The notes below the pieces were generated by a model. The model saw nothing but the letters and a program-made list of their open reading frames with translations, searched no databases and was not told the DNA's origin. Shown here piece by piece: positions 21,383-33,768 of a stretch of DNA of 64,000 bases. Position 1 is the first letter of the stretch; the number at the start of each line of letters is the position of its first letter. Source of the DNA: Platycnemis pennipes (taxonomy: Eukaryota; Arthropoda; Insecta; Odonata; Platycnemididae); NCBI GenBank assembly GCA_933228895.1, contig OW121852.1, forward strand, positions 132,923,544 to 132,987,543. The letters run 5' to 3'. A program made the translations under genes and the position numbers.

Positions 21383-23665
21383 ATCATCTACATCTACATG
21401 ATACCCTGTAAGTCACAATAAAGGTGTGTGGCAGGGGGTGGATTGTCACCAAACATGCACTACATATCATGCATAAAATCTGATTAGTATTAGTTTTTAG
21501 CCTAAACTTCACTATTTAAATAGATAATGATCGCAAACTAAGCATGCAAAAACATTCTGTTAGTAGGGTTACCTTCAAGTCCTTATACCAACATGCAACT
21601 ACCTATGCTATACATTGATTTCATCGCATAGGACATATTTACGGCTACTAATATCCCTAATTGTACGAGGAAAAAAGAACATTTTGAATCTGTCAGTTCG
21701 GCAATGGATTCCTCTAATTATATGATTATCCAGTCTACCATAGTAAGTTGGGATGGTTGGGATTCACAAAATATTTTAAACGTCATCACTGAAGAAATTT
21801 CTTGGAATTTATTTAGGAGACTAACTCTAAATTTCAACCTTTCTGACAGTGATTTCCATTTTAATTCATTTAGACTGGTTACGCTAGTATGGTCATCGTA
21901 CCGTCCCTTTACAAATCTTGCCGTTCTTCGCTGCACACGATCAAGTTCATTATTTAGACCGATTTCGTAGGGATCCCATACACTGGCAGCATATTCCAAA
22001 TGAGGTCTTACAAGGGAAAGGTAGCTGATTTCTCGTACATGATCGTCACATTGGCCCAATACTTGACGAATTCCAGTTTGCGATTTGATTGACCCATTAT
22101 TTCACGCATGTTTACCCCAGGAAAGATCATGTGTCAGTCTTATTCCAAGATATTTAATGGATTCCACGTTTGTTAATTCATTATTACTCATTATGTACGT
22201 ACTAGGAGGATAACAATTCTTTTTCCAAAAATTCATTACTACACATTTTTAAAAATTTAATTCTAAATGACCCCATTTTTCAATTGCTCGTAGGTCATCA
22301 TTTAAATATTCTTTATCATTTGGGCATAGAACTTCTCTGTACACACTGTGCAAATAGACGTAGCTTACTTTTTACCACCTTATTGATATCATTTATGCAC
22401 AGAAGGAACAGGAGTGGACCTATCTCACTACCTTGTGGGATACCCGAAGTGACTTTAATTGCCGGTGAGGTAACACCGTCCAGAACAACTCTTCGTACCC
22501 GATCATGAAGGAAATCATTTATCCATGATATTATATTACTATCCAACCCATAAGATTTTAATTTCAAAGTTAGTTTGCTATGAGACACCTTGTCAAACGC
22601 AGAAATCGAGAGAATATGCATTCACTGGAACATTCTGGACTTCTATTTGCATGAAATGGATGTGAGGGATATAGGTCGGTAGTAAGTTGGCTGCTCCCAG
22701 TCACCACTTTTAAAAATGGTTGTTACATCGGCTGCTTTCCAATCCATCGGTATGACGTGTTCGGTCATGGATTTATTAAATACTATTTCAAGGCAGGGGG
22801 AAATTTCGGGAGCTAACTCTCTATACACGCGGGAGGGAATTTGATCAGGGCCAGGAGTTTTGTTGGGCTTATATCTTAAAGTAACTTTTCTATACCATTG
22901 CAGTAAATTTTAAATGGTTGAATCAAACGCTGAAAGAGGTTAGGTAACACGACAGTTGAATCTCTAGAAGGTGGGTTAAAAACGGTTTGGAAGAAGGAAT
23001 TCAGCAAGTTAACTTGGTCAAGAGTGTTTGTGGCTATTTCACCCTTATCATTTTTAAGTGGATGGACGGCAGACTTATGGCCTTGTACTTTCCTTACGTA
23101 CGACCAGAAGACTTTTGGATTTTCCTTCAATTGTTCCCCAAGTGTTTTTATTTTGATTTCTGCAAATTCATTACTAAGGGCTGTCTTTGGAGTGGATTTT
23201 GAAATTTTATAGTTTTCAATTATTGCGTTACGCTCATCAAAGGACATATATTTACTAATTCTTTTCAATTTTGTATGACATATTTGCTGCTGTCTCAGGG
23301 ATTTTCTCACTTTGGCAGTGTACTACATAGGATCAGTGCTTTCTTTTTTTAATTTACTGGGGATATATCTATTGATCCCAGAGCGCATGATATTAACGAA
23401 TGACTTCCCTGAACCCGCCGTGAATAAGTTTAAGGAAGACATTTTAAAATCCGATAAGGAATCTCATAAATAAATTTTAAAGTTAGCAAAGTCACCTCTT
23501 TTAAAAATATAAATCTTTCTTTTTTGTTTAAAATTCTTATCTAAAGTTAGAGAGAATTTTGCAGTTAGAACTCTATGGTCACTGATTCCATCAACTGTGT
23601 CAATCTTATTCACTTGTTGTGGGATGTTGGTTGCCAGTAAATCAAGAATGTTAATGAATGAATTT
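21383..23665 (-). mobile_element. LINE-B, longest copy (endonuclease tail to 3' end)
   Basis: Reading down the minus strand from 23665: the end of an apurinic-type endonuclease with LLATNIPQQVNKIDTVDGISDHR, where the SDH triad is typical. A linker follows (23310-22876: MRKSLRQQQICHTKLKRISKY...NPKVFWSYVRK). Then come RT blocks with DWKAADVTTIFKSGD...YRPISLT (22828-22643), DKVSH and GIPQGSEIGPLLFLLCIN (22621-22316), and the C-terminal VWDPYEIGLNNEL domain (22059-21718). The 3' tail is CATCTACATCTACATGATACCC at 21385. The FADD motif is disrupted (LFAQ). Several frameshifts are present. It is the best source for reconstructing the family's domain order. Confidence 0.9.
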
Positions 23666-23935
23666 ATCTCAATTTGGTATAAACTCTATACGTCATCCAC
23701 CTAATTTCCCTGCACTGCTTTTCATCAAATATGCAAGAAAACACCTGAGAAGTAGTTACTACAAACATGCTTAATGTAACGGATTCATGCAAATTAGCTT
23801 ACATCCTTAAAACCCAACCAAATTTTACATCCGTTTGTTTTCTCGATCTGTTTTACTCACTGAAAACTAAAATATCACACGATTATTGCGATTATTCACT
23901 CAACCCGTTTCAATCTAGACTAATTTCAGTCTAGA

Positions 23936-24089
23936 CTAATATATTAATACTAATCCTTTTAAATTCACTTTAAAAGGATTAGTATTAATATATTAGGACG
24001 CGACGAAAGTGTAGTGCATGTTTGGTGAGAATTCACCCCCTGCCACTCACCTTTGAGGTGGCTAGCATGGTATTATATAGATGTAGATG
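23936..24089 (+). mobile_element. LINE-B 3' end carrying an inverted duplication
   Basis: Bases 23936-23963 and 23969-23996 are perfect 28-base inverted repeats around TTCAC. They consist of the LINE-B segment CTAATATATTAATACTAATC in both orientations. The + strand copy then continues to TGTTTGGTGAGAATTCACC and the tail at 24080. Confidence 0.85.
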
Positions 24090-24816
24090 AATCTCTTCCG
24101 ATTTTTATTTATCGTGTGAAATAAACAAATTTTATTTTATTTTTGAGTGTTGTCGATATTCCACACAGTTATCTAGCCTTCTTTTGCTATGATTTGCATT
24201 GTTATAATTGTTATATTGCAATATTTTTACGTCAATACTGCGCAGTGTTGTTAACATCAATGAATATATATTGTTTTGAAGGCATTAAGGTTTGAGAAAT
24301 CTTAATACAGAGGTTGGTGAGGATGAGAAGGTCGCAAAATCTTCACATAACGCCATCCGCGATAACTATGAGGAGGTCTTAGGTAGGTGAGAAGGAAAAG
24401 AAACCTCCGCAGTAACCTAAACCATAATGAGCTTCTGAGACAAATGCAATCTTAGAGTTGCATTGAATACAATCGGCGTCGGCTCCGTCTTTGACCTGGT
24501 CAGCATCGACGTCTTGCAGAAGGGCGATGGTACCTGAACCACAAAATCTCTTGGACAAATCATCTCCCTAACAGCCGCGTCGACGACGCAATACCTATAC
24601 ACTGATAGGCTTGATGTGCACTTAGACTAGGAGTATCAGCGCCCCTCAGTGAGAGTAGAATGGATTCACCATCACCACTGCTACAGCTGCAAATAGCAGC
24701 TTTATGTCCTTAGATAACAAAAAGAAGTTTGTAGTAAAACATATTTTGTTTTATCGACTTAAAACAGCAAAATAAAACGTCTGGTCATCAGAACTGTTTC
24801 ATTACTTACCTTTATC
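24090..24816. other. Unannotated sequence
   Basis: AT-rich, with short frames only and nothing recognised. Confidence 0.45.
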
Positions 24817-25608
24817 CTAGTCGTCACTCTTCTCCGAATCATCTGAATACGTTACTGCGCTTTCTCTTGGTCCAATGTCAGAATCTCTCCAACGAATGTC
24901 GTCTTCACCTTCCGATTGACCTTCCGGAAGATCATTGAGCAATGCCACGATCCCCTCGGGAATAAGACCGCAAAGAAGAGACATACTACACTGACTGGAA
25001 AGCACTTGTTTGCCTGTTTGCGTTCGTAAGGTCGCGATTTGTCTGGCCTCTATTACAGAGTCGCAGCTACTATGTGTCGCCTTGCTGGCTTGCGTTTACA
25101 AATCAAAACTTAAGGTAGCCAAATGGTGTTATTTCACTTTGTAAAAGCAAGTTCGAACAATGAATTTTATTCTTCAAAAGCTCTTTCATTCCTTTCATTC
25201 TTAAAACCTCGAAAACTTCCCACGTAAATTGTACGACTTAGATAATGTTACTAGTTTATAAGTCATTAAAATAATAAAAAGTCATATTTGGCTTAAATGT
25301 GGCATGCAGCCAAAAGATAACGTTTTTTGGATGAAGTATTAGCAAAATTGGTGTGACTACCGATACATTATAATAGGCCGGAATACGTCATCGGACATAA
25401 ATGTCCCGTTCGCGGTTTTAGGTATTTCTAATAATTATTCAAATCACTTATGATTGAACGTCCCGATTATTTTTCAGAATGGACCACTTACATAAATATC
25501 AAAAGTCAAAAAATGCCACCATCCTATGAAAATAAATAAACAAGAGAGAGAACAATTATCAAATGGGACAGAAATGTCCCGTCCGCGGTTCTAGTGTTAG
25601 GGGGCCAT
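24817..25608 (-). mobile_element. Possible piggyBac-like element, 5' end fragment
   Basis: On the minus strand the piece starts with CCCCCTAACACTAGAACCGC at about 25608. A CCCTA-type start followed by a subterminal palindrome GGGACATTTCTGTCCC is usual for piggyBac-like ends. A diverged direct copy of this palindrome block recurs at about 25422-25390. A 62-residue frame (25005-24817) is acidic and contains VALLNDLPEGQSEGEDD, like the acidic N-terminus of piggyBac transposases. No catalytic domain or second terminal repeat was found. The call is tentative. Confidence 0.35.
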
Positions 25609-26036
25609 TTTTCTGGTATCTCGCGTCAGAGATGGGTGTTGTACCTCTCGCAGAGAAAGAGATTACACGTAAGGAGAGATGTTATCGCGGTTCGACCTCT
25701 TAGTTTCTATCGAAGCGGCCTGTGACCAGAAAATATTGCCTTCTCGGCTAAGCATGTAGATTGCTGGGTGCTCAAGAGGACGAGTGATAAAGTGTTGGCG
25801 ATGGGGCTGAAGTAGGTTAGTTTGTAGCAATTGGGATAGAACAGGTAAATAGAGGATATGAGGGAAGCATAGTTAGTGAGCGAGGAACGGAAAGGAATAG
25901 GAAAGGCATTTCCTCGGTATGCAGGGTGGCAGTCAGTCTGCTGATAATGAGGTGACGAGTCGTTCTTATAAGGCACAGAGGAGAATGAGTACCATCTCCA
26001 TGGAAACCAACCCTGACCGGTTAAAAGCAGCTTTTG

Positions 26037-26791
26037 CACGTAGCAGTTGACAGCTATGACAGTCGCGAGATGCGCGATATATATTTATATCGCTACTGCT
26101 ATGATGCGTCTGCACCAACTTCTATGCAGCTTAAAGCCGCCATTTAGGCGTTGCCACAACAAATAAAAAGCGTTATAAAAAAGAAAAAACTTAGTTCTTT
26201 TCCACAAATATATTTACAACAAATCTACGGGTTTCGGCCTTCTCAGGCCCTCATCACACTGCAATCTTGAGAATGGCCTGAGAAGGCCGAAACCGGTTGA
26301 TTTGTTGTAAATATATTTGTGGAAAAGAACTAAGTTTTTTCTTTTTTATCATGAATAACTTCCACAACGTTAACTCGCCAACCATTTCTTTTATTTGAAA
26401 TAAAAAGAGTTTTATTTCAATAGAGATTGATGTTTAAATTTTCATGAAATTCTTCAAGCAATAAATTCCAATGACGATTATCTTTTGTTCCCATTCTTTA
26501 AGGAGCAGGATCTCCCCTTTTGGAGAGGGATATCCGTGTTATTATATCTAAATTACTGCTATCAGAAGTCGTGTATTTCTTTTCGTTGGCGATTTTTGCG
26601 ATTGTGTTGGATACATTTCCGCTGGGAAGTAGACGGGCTCCAACTTTGCTAATAGCTCGAACTGGGATCGATAGTGTTCGACACTTTTCCAGTATCGACC
26701 TGAACTCGCATCGCAGTTGCTATTTACACATGCGAGTGTGACAATTAATAGTTGTTAGCAGTTGACTGTCATAGCAGTCAACTGCTACGTG
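26037..26791. mobile_element. Non-autonomous inverted-repeat DNA element
   Basis: CACGTAGCAGTTGAC followed by GCTATGACAGT with one variable base stands at 26037 and returns inverted, ending at 26791. The 27-base terminal repeats enclose about 750 bp without coding capacity. A hammerhead-bearing foldback (26175-26349) sits inside. Superfamily and target duplication could not be settled. Confidence 0.55.
26175..26349. repeat. 75-bp inverted dimer with hammerhead-like module 3
   Basis: The arms 26175-26249 and 26275-26349 match at 73 of 75 positions around a 25-base spacer. On the + strand the module is TTGAGAAT (26267-26274), helix GGCC/GGCC (26275-26278 with 26285-26288), GAAAC (26289-26293), CG, GTT, then GATTTG pairing back to CAATC. 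The minus strand gives a second version with TGATGAG and a GTA triplet. TGTGGAA follows at 26318. Both arms end in the same poly-purine/AAG sequence found at the end of the Penelope-like element at 54.97 kb. Confidence 0.7.
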
Positions 26792-27169
26792 TAAACGAAC
26801 CTTTGCGCTAACAGATATAAGGAAATACAAGAATTGGTAACCTGTTTAATTTAAGATACCGATATGAGAGTAGGGTAAACGTCTTAGTAAAAAAATGAGT
26901 GGAGATTCCGCGACGGGGAAACACTATAATAATTGCCAACAATGAAGATCGAATCCTCTTCGTAGATATTCTCTCTTGAAAGTAAGTTTCGCTGAATGCT
27001 GTATAGATTTAAGAATACATATAACTGCGCCCCCGAGAACGTATCATAGCTTTACCATGCTTGAGAATAAAGATGATTTCTCGAATTAAGAGTGGACACA
27101 CATGAATTCAAGTGTTGCAAAGTATCCACGAAAAACTTAAACTAAGTTACCCGCTGGCATGTTTCAAAA

Positions 27170-27340
27170 GTGTGGCAGTCAAGACGAATCGTATTTTCCC
27201 GGTGGGAACTCAAGAGCTCATGAATTTCAAGACCGGGAACGCAGTCACGTAGCTATTGATTCCAGGCCCCCCTCGATGAGATTCAAACCCGGGTCAGCGG
27301 AGTGAGAAGAGCCCTAATTGCGATCAATGACATTGAAAAC
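27170..27340 (-). repeat. tRNA-derived SINE relic
   Basis: On the minus strand 27330-27270 reads like a tRNA 3' half, with CTTCTCACTCCGCTGACC followed by box B-like GGGTTTGAATCTC. A body of about 90 bases follows (TGACTGCGTTCCCGGTC...). Box A is not clear and ends are undefined. Confidence 0.45.
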
Positions 27341-28674
27341 AAACAAGAAAGCTTAAAAATGATGAGATTGTTGCAAGCGTATCGTTCATAAACCAGTTTC
27401 TTCTATGAATAGAGAAAAAAATCTCCATTCGTAGCTAAAAAAAATCAACTTCAATTCGTAACCAATGGCTGGAATTTCACTTTAATTACCCACGCGCCAA
27501 CCCTTTCCAGGGTAAATCTAATTTTTTTTCGCTCTCCGAACGCGGAGTGATATTTTTATGCACTCCGGATAATGAGGAAGCATGTAAAAACCCAAAGCAG
27601 CCCTCGTCCCAATTCGAAAATGATTCATTTCGGCGTAAAAAGCGCGGTTGTGTATTCATTCTTTCGAATGAAATATTTAAACAGGAGAGATTTTTTCAAT
27701 TGTATGTAATTTTTTTTATTGATTTTCAAGTTGTATGCAAAGCATTAAATATATTATAGCTTGGAAATAGTGTAAGAGAGACTGCCGATAATGCATTTTG
27801 CTCCGAGAGACTTTCATCAAATGATGTTTCGATTCAAAAGTTTGATATAACTTTCTTCGTTATTTTGGCAGCTACAGGCGCACAATAACCTGCCGGCCAC
27901 GGACGCTGCTGTTTTGTATGGTCTCCATGGGAACAGTAACCAACCAACAATAACTTCCCGTAACCAAAAATCTCTGTTTTGCTGTAACTATCCGACCATA
28001 ACCGCAAGTAGATTGGAGAAGCTACGTCCGTGGTTTGCGATGGATGCAGAACACGGCTGGGAACGGACAAACGGAGGAATGGGCAACGTCAGTACAGAAA
28101 AGGGAACCGCAGTACTCGGCTTCATCTCAAATAACGTATTTCCGTGGAGCGCTTTCCATGACTAATTTCAATTAGTGCCATAGCAACTGGTTAGCGTAGT
28201 CTTTCATTACCATTGGAATTTGAACGTGGTGAAACAAGGGCGCATCTATGCGGCGAAAAGGACTCTCTAAGTCCTAGAGTGAGACAAAGTTAGGCACTGT
28301 ATTCCGAATTCTAACGTCAACATCTTGAAATCCATGGATGAAATCAAGGGGGAGGTTTCAGGAGTGAATATCCACGGAAAGAACAATCACAGGACATCAT
28401 CTGAATATCCATGAAGAAAAAGATATTGGTATACAGCAGAAGACAAGAGGCCGAAACTGAACTAGATCAGCTGTAGAATTAGTTTTTAAGATCTAATTGC
28501 TTGGGGTTTATCATATCGCTCACTCCAACTCAATACTGAACTTAATCTTTATATGATCACAAGGCTCGTGATGTTGGCAGGACTGGAATCCACAACCTTT
28601 CGGTGCTTTACCATCCTGACCTGATCCTGGCCGCCAATTTTGTTGGTCCCTGGCCTCTTATTAGAGTATTGCGT
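27341..28674. other. Unannotated sequence
   Basis: No coding region was recognised. A short inverted pair CCACGGACG/CGTCCGTGG occurs near 27897 and 28024, too small to call an element. Confidence 0.4.
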
Positions 28675-28840
28675 TTTCAAGATCTCCATATTTTATTTTC
28701 TCTCTCTAATTTGGTGTCTAATGTCTAATCCACCGCTGCGCAGGAGCCGATTCAAAATTTGTTTTAAATATATTCAAATTCTATAGAATTCAACCACCGT
28801 ACGATTGTCCAGGCCTGCGTTAGTCAAACAACAAATGCCT
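28675..28840. repeat. Dispersed repeat R1, copy 1
   Basis: Matches 30401-30560 in the same orientation, including CTGCGCAGGAGCCGATTCAA and GTCCAGGCCTGCGTT. It is unlike any LINE or SINE recognised here. No terminal structure is visible. Confidence 0.7.
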
Positions 28841-30400
28841 CTCTACTCGTTTCCCCCTCCTCTGATTACAAACTGAATTTAAAAGTATTCATGTCTATTA
28901 GACCTAATCTAAGGAGATGAGGTCTACGGCCTCTTAAAGTGACAAATAAAATTAAATTCTTCTCACAACCCTGTGTAAAATTAGATTTACAACCCTGTGT
29001 TGCAAGTGCTCTCCCTTCAGCTCGCTGAAGAGGGCAACCTTGTGGCCGAAGTACGCGTATCCGACGCACATCCCCGTTTTGTCCTTCCAACATTTTTTTC
29101 TTTTCTAGCTCTATTCTCCCAGCAGGTGTGCCCGTTTGAGCGTGCGAGTGAGTGTTCTTTTCTGAGTGCTTGTGAGTGTTCTTGCGTTCATAACCCAGGC
29201 ATCCTGACCAGGGTCCCATCAGCCCTGTGAATGATCCCAATTGGGTTGAGTGTGTGTGTTGTGTCACTGACGAGGAAGTAACATTCCCGCAAACCACCAC
29301 AGGAGGGTTTTCTGGTCGAGAGGCTGTGGTTGGTGGTCACTGGCGTGGAATTCACCCTCCCGCAAACAAACACAGTGAATTGTCCTTGACGAGGGTTGCC
29401 AATTTTACGGCCAATGGAGGATTTTATTTTATTTGTCACTCTTATAGACCTGTTACTGCGTCCATATTTTTCTAATCTATTCGTATGGCACGAATGTACT
29501 TTTTCATCCGACCGGTCACTTTAAACGGTATCTAGAGTTGTCTCTCCGTGCAGGAGACCGCGAGAGTGCGAGGCAGTTGGCATTTGTATCCACCCAAGGA
29601 ATTCATCACCTTCTATGCCACTTAACCTGGTTTTACTGGTCGGAGAATTTATCGGGGAAAATAATAATTTAATACCTACGATGAAAACATTTTCTCTTAT
29701 CAGTCCAATATGCGAGGAAATTTCGAAAACCATTATAATAAAAATAATGTTTGTTACTCCATATTAATTACAAAAAAAGACATATACAAAATGTAAGGAG
29801 CTTTAGGTAACCTAGAAGGTGGACCTGTGTTTAGGTTACCATCATTATATAACAATCTTCCATGCATTGGTTTATAAATAGTGGAAAAAAGGACATGTAC
29901 CAACATTAACAAAAAACAACATCTTTGACTAAATATATTATTATAATTATCAAATTTGATTTAACAAAGTATTTCTTCAATATTAGGATAAGTAAACAGC
30001 CAATTTTTTACATTTTTTTAGAAAAATATGAAGATTTACCGCCCCTTTTGTACTCAGATGGTAATAAGTTGTAGACTTTTGGCCCAATGTATATGAAACT
30101 TTTTCTGAACAGTTACAATTTGGGCCTCGGTAAAGGGTGTCAACACCTTACGAAAATACCACTTGCCAGGCCTATTTGACACCAGTACTTTTGTTCCACT
30201 CCTCACAAAAAAGAGCCTAAGTACTTTATACACATACAAACATTACAGTTAAGTGCTCTTCACTTGGAGCAACTTGCAGACGTGCAAAAAAGCCTTTAAC
30301 GTAGCTCTTCCATTCCATCTAATTACCATCACTTGTTGCTCGTATCCATGTTTCCGGGGAGTCCATTAATGTCACTTATTATACGCGGAGCAATAATATT
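28841..30400. other. Unannotated sequence between the R1 copies
   Basis: Several 60-144 residue frames on both strands overlap one another (28866-29475) in a modestly GC-richer patch. None resembles a known protein. Confidence 0.4.
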
Positions 30401-30560
30401 TTGGATCTTCATATTGTATTATCTCTCTCTAATATGGTGTGCATAAAGTCTAATCCATCACTGCGCAGGAGCCGATTCAAAATTTATTTTAATTATATTC
30501 AAAGTCTACAGCGTCTAACCGCCATTAGGAGTGTCCAGGCCTGCGTTCGTCAAACATCTG
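30401..30560. repeat. Dispersed repeat R1, copy 2
   Basis: Second, diverged copy of the sequence at 28675-28840. Divergence includes small indels, so the duplication is old. Confidence 0.7.
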
Positions 30561-32195
30561 ATCGCATCATATTCATTTCCCCTTTGCGGCCGAAATATAA
30601 TGTTTTTCATGGAAGAAAATGATATTTTCGGTGAATTCGGTATTGTATTTTTATATTGCAAGTTTTTGTGGCCTACATGTTGGTCACTACGCATTTGACC
30701 GCAGTTTTAATAAACCACACTTTATCATTATCCTCTAGATTCAGTTCATAGACTTTTTTGATTAAAAAATTTAAATAAGTAATTCGTATGGTCTCTAAAA
30801 TCGGCGATATTCAAAGTCCTTGAATGCCAATTTAGTCAAAATACACTTTCGTTTCCACAAATAGTGCTGTAAAGTGTGCGAGTGCTGTGAGATTGATAAT
30901 TTTTGTTTCTTCTAAAACATAAGGACTGAATATGCTGAACAGACGCTTGCAAGTTTGTTAACGCAATGATTTGGGGAAAAGTTAATGGTCGTGATATCGC
31001 AGAAGGCCTTATGCCGGGAGTTTCATTCGCAGTCGGAGGATATTTCACGAACTTTCGTGACCTCTCCTTAATTAATTCACGAAATGTAGGAGAGGCTGGT
31101 AGGAAAATGCCGACTCCGAAGTAATGGGGCCAATTCCAGATTAGAAATACGCAAGGGCAGAAAATATGAAATGGCGTCATTCACCCTCCGCCCCAAATAA
31201 AATCAACACACTTTTGCAATCCCATTTCCTCTCGCGTACTCGGGAGTTTCTTGTTTCTTTGATAAAACTTCTGAGCAGAGTTCTTTTGGCACCTCTGAAT
31301 AACCCATCTTTGGAAACATCCAGTGACTGCCCTAACAGCTAATGGAAACTTTCTAGTTTCCAGCCTTTCGCTAAAATGTCCACCAGAAATGTTTCGATAA
31401 AAGTTCTCTGAAAACTCGAGATCTGTTTATTGCAAAGAGGTGCTGGAGGCATCGCAGCTGATTGGAGGAGCCATTTTGTTAGGCACAGACAGAAGGTTGA
31501 TGCGGACGAAGTCGTTTTTGCACGCGGCAAAGTAATAAAATGAGTGATTTTGCAATTTTGTGATGGAAACGGAGTAAATAGCTCAAACAATCTCCATAGA
31601 AGTGATTTAAATGGGTTGAATTTTAATCAGTTTCAGTAATAAAATTAAAAAAAAATGAAATGCATTAATACTTTCTTAAATAACCTTAGGAAAAAACTAA
31701 CGTCGCTGCGGTTAATAATAGTTTCGATGTCATTGTAATTTACGTCCCAATACTCATTTGCAGACTGCATAAGATCCCGTAAGAAACGTTATGTTTTTCT
31801 ACGGAATACCTATGTGAGTAGCCCAATCGTATCCAATCACCCCCCTTTCATTGCCACCAGTAGGCTGGAATGCCTATGCATCCTACAGTACCTACATCCC
31901 CACCTCCTTAGTTTAACAGTGACTTCATAAAATTGTGATACACCAATTTCATATAAAAAGATACTATGCACAAAATGAAGGATTGGTTTTTTGGCATCGT
32001 TTGCGATAAAGAACCTGCGGTCATTAAAATATTTAATTTATTAAGGAGAAAAGTGACTCTTTTTTGATCATTCCATTCACATTCTGTTTCCAATAACTGT
32101 TATTTTCCTTAATTATTTCATGTAGACGAAGATAGATAGCCATTATGGTTTGTACGCCATTCATGAATGCGGTTTCCAATTGATCGTCTCATCGC
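30561..32195. other. Unannotated intronic sequence
   Basis: No repeat or coding similarity was recognised in this stretch. Confidence 0.45.
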
Positions 32196-32690
32196 CGATC
32201 TCTTTCACCTCTTCCAGTTTTTGTTTTTCTAGGATAACGTAGGTTTTGGCTTATTCTCTTTTACTAATATCTTAGTCTTCTTCTTATTTATCTTCAGCTG
32301 ATATCTGGCCATTGTCCTTTCCATGGTTACTAGAGTCTTGTTCAGATCCCTCTCTGTCTCTGCTATGAGTGCCGTGTCATCAGCGAATCGCAGCATGCTT
32401 ATTTATTCTCCGTGGATAGTCACTCCAGAAGACTTCTATTTGAATTCATTGATGGCTCTCTCGATGTAAACATTAAAAATTACGGGAGACAATGCACAGC
32501 CTTGTCTCACTCCTTTCCTTATTCTTGCTTCTTCACAGCTGTGTCCAGATTTTATCACCGCTACTTGGTTTATATACAAACAGTAGATAATTCCTCGGTC
32601 ATTGTGCAACACTCCAATTCCTTTCCGAATTCCAAGCATTAAATTCCAATCTACGTTGTCAAAAGCCTTCTTTAATTACAAAATGCAATG
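32196..32690 (-). mobile_element. LINE-A reverse transcriptase fragment
   Basis: On the minus strand, 32639-32436 encodes RKGIGVLHNDRGIIYCLY...IRKGVRQGCALSPVIFNVYIE, the RT palm block before the catalytic aspartates. Bases 32400-32200 continue through SLMLRFADD-like and YQLKINKKKT-like sequence in broken frames. Both ends of the LINE are missing. Confidence 0.85.
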
Positions 32691-33609
32691 AAAGTCGGTT
32701 TTTTCTTCCTCATTCTCTTCTATATAAGCAGCCTAAGGGCCGATATTGCTTCTTTTCCAAATTTCAAACCAAGGCCAATTTTGAAACTATTTGGTGGAGT
32801 TTCAATCAACTCCCTTGGGAGACTTTCAATGCAAATTTCCGGGTTGCCCGGAAAGAGGTTTCACGTGCAGACAGGCCTAATATGTTTCCATATTGAACAT
32901 AAAAGGATGTTTCAGTGAAGAGGTTTATGGATTATTTTCCACTGCCCTCACAGTCTCCCTCCCACCTGGACCAAATTCACCCTCTGGTTCCTGCATGCAC
33001 ATAAATACTATCGGAAGTAGTTTCCCCGACGCAGTCATTGCATTCTGCGCCATGTTAGAGTGTGTTAGATTACACATACTCCCAACTGCAACTCACACTG
33101 TTTTCTTCCCTTTTGTTGCAGGCGCCCTACATAAATATCTAGATCGCTTACTACAATATCCACAAAAAGGTATTAGCAAATATTTTCCACATAACCTCGG
33201 AAACAGTCTCTTTTCTGACAATATCATGTTCATTATGGAAGAAAAATTAAGTTATAGAAATATTTCATTAGTACGTTATTCACGAACAAGGTTTCTGGGA
33301 AATTTTAAGTGCAAACATCGCTATGCAGCAACAAAAATGGATTATTAAAAAGTAATAATCCATTGACAATGTCACTCGACCATTCGAAGCCCATCTTGTT
33401 CACCAAAGTATCCTTGTATTTTCAAAATCCAAACATATTAGTCCATTCGGCAAGTGAAGCCGATTTTCGGGCAAAGATAGAATCCCGAAATTTGCATTAG
33501 AAAGTATCCCAAGCAGGTTGATTCGAAATCCAGCAAATATTTTGAAAATTATAAATATTGTAGTCACTGCTGTAAATGCATGGAATTGGAATATTTACAA
33601 TGATTCCTC
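32691..33609. other. Unannotated sequence with a 151-codon open frame
   Basis: The frame at 32893-33348 (+) has no recognisable domain, signal or repeat, and its base composition is like the surrounding intron. A protein-coding role is not supported. Confidence 0.3.
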
Positions 33610-33768
33610 AAAATATTCGAAAGACGGAACTTTACCCCGAATGGGAATCGAACACGCACCATGAGGGTGCGAATTCGAGTAATTCTGAAAGGAATTGGAG
33701 TGTCGTACAATGACCGAAGACTTATCCACAGTTTGTATGAAAATAATTTTGAAGGGTCTTCACCCACT
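33610..33768. mobile_element. tRNA-like relic joined to a LINE-A fragment
   Basis: On the minus strand 33668-33625 has a T-arm-like GTGTTCGATTCCCAT. Immediately after it, 33672-33768 (+ strand) reads ILKGIGVSYNDRRLIHSLYENN, a small piece of LINE-A reverse transcriptase. Confidence 0.5.

Noticed and set aside
27895..28035. Small inverted pair CCACGGACG/CGTCCGTGG
   Set aside because: Nine-base arms without target duplication are not enough to call a mobile element.
29020..29075. A seventh possible hammerhead-like hairpin (CTGAAGAG, GGC...GCC, GAAG)
   Set aside because: The second core block is GAAG instead of GAAAC, the outer helix is not convincing and no TGTGGAA box follows.
32893..33348. 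151-codon open frame as a possible gene
   Set aside because: No domain, signal or splice context; a random frame of this length is unsurprising in 64 kb.
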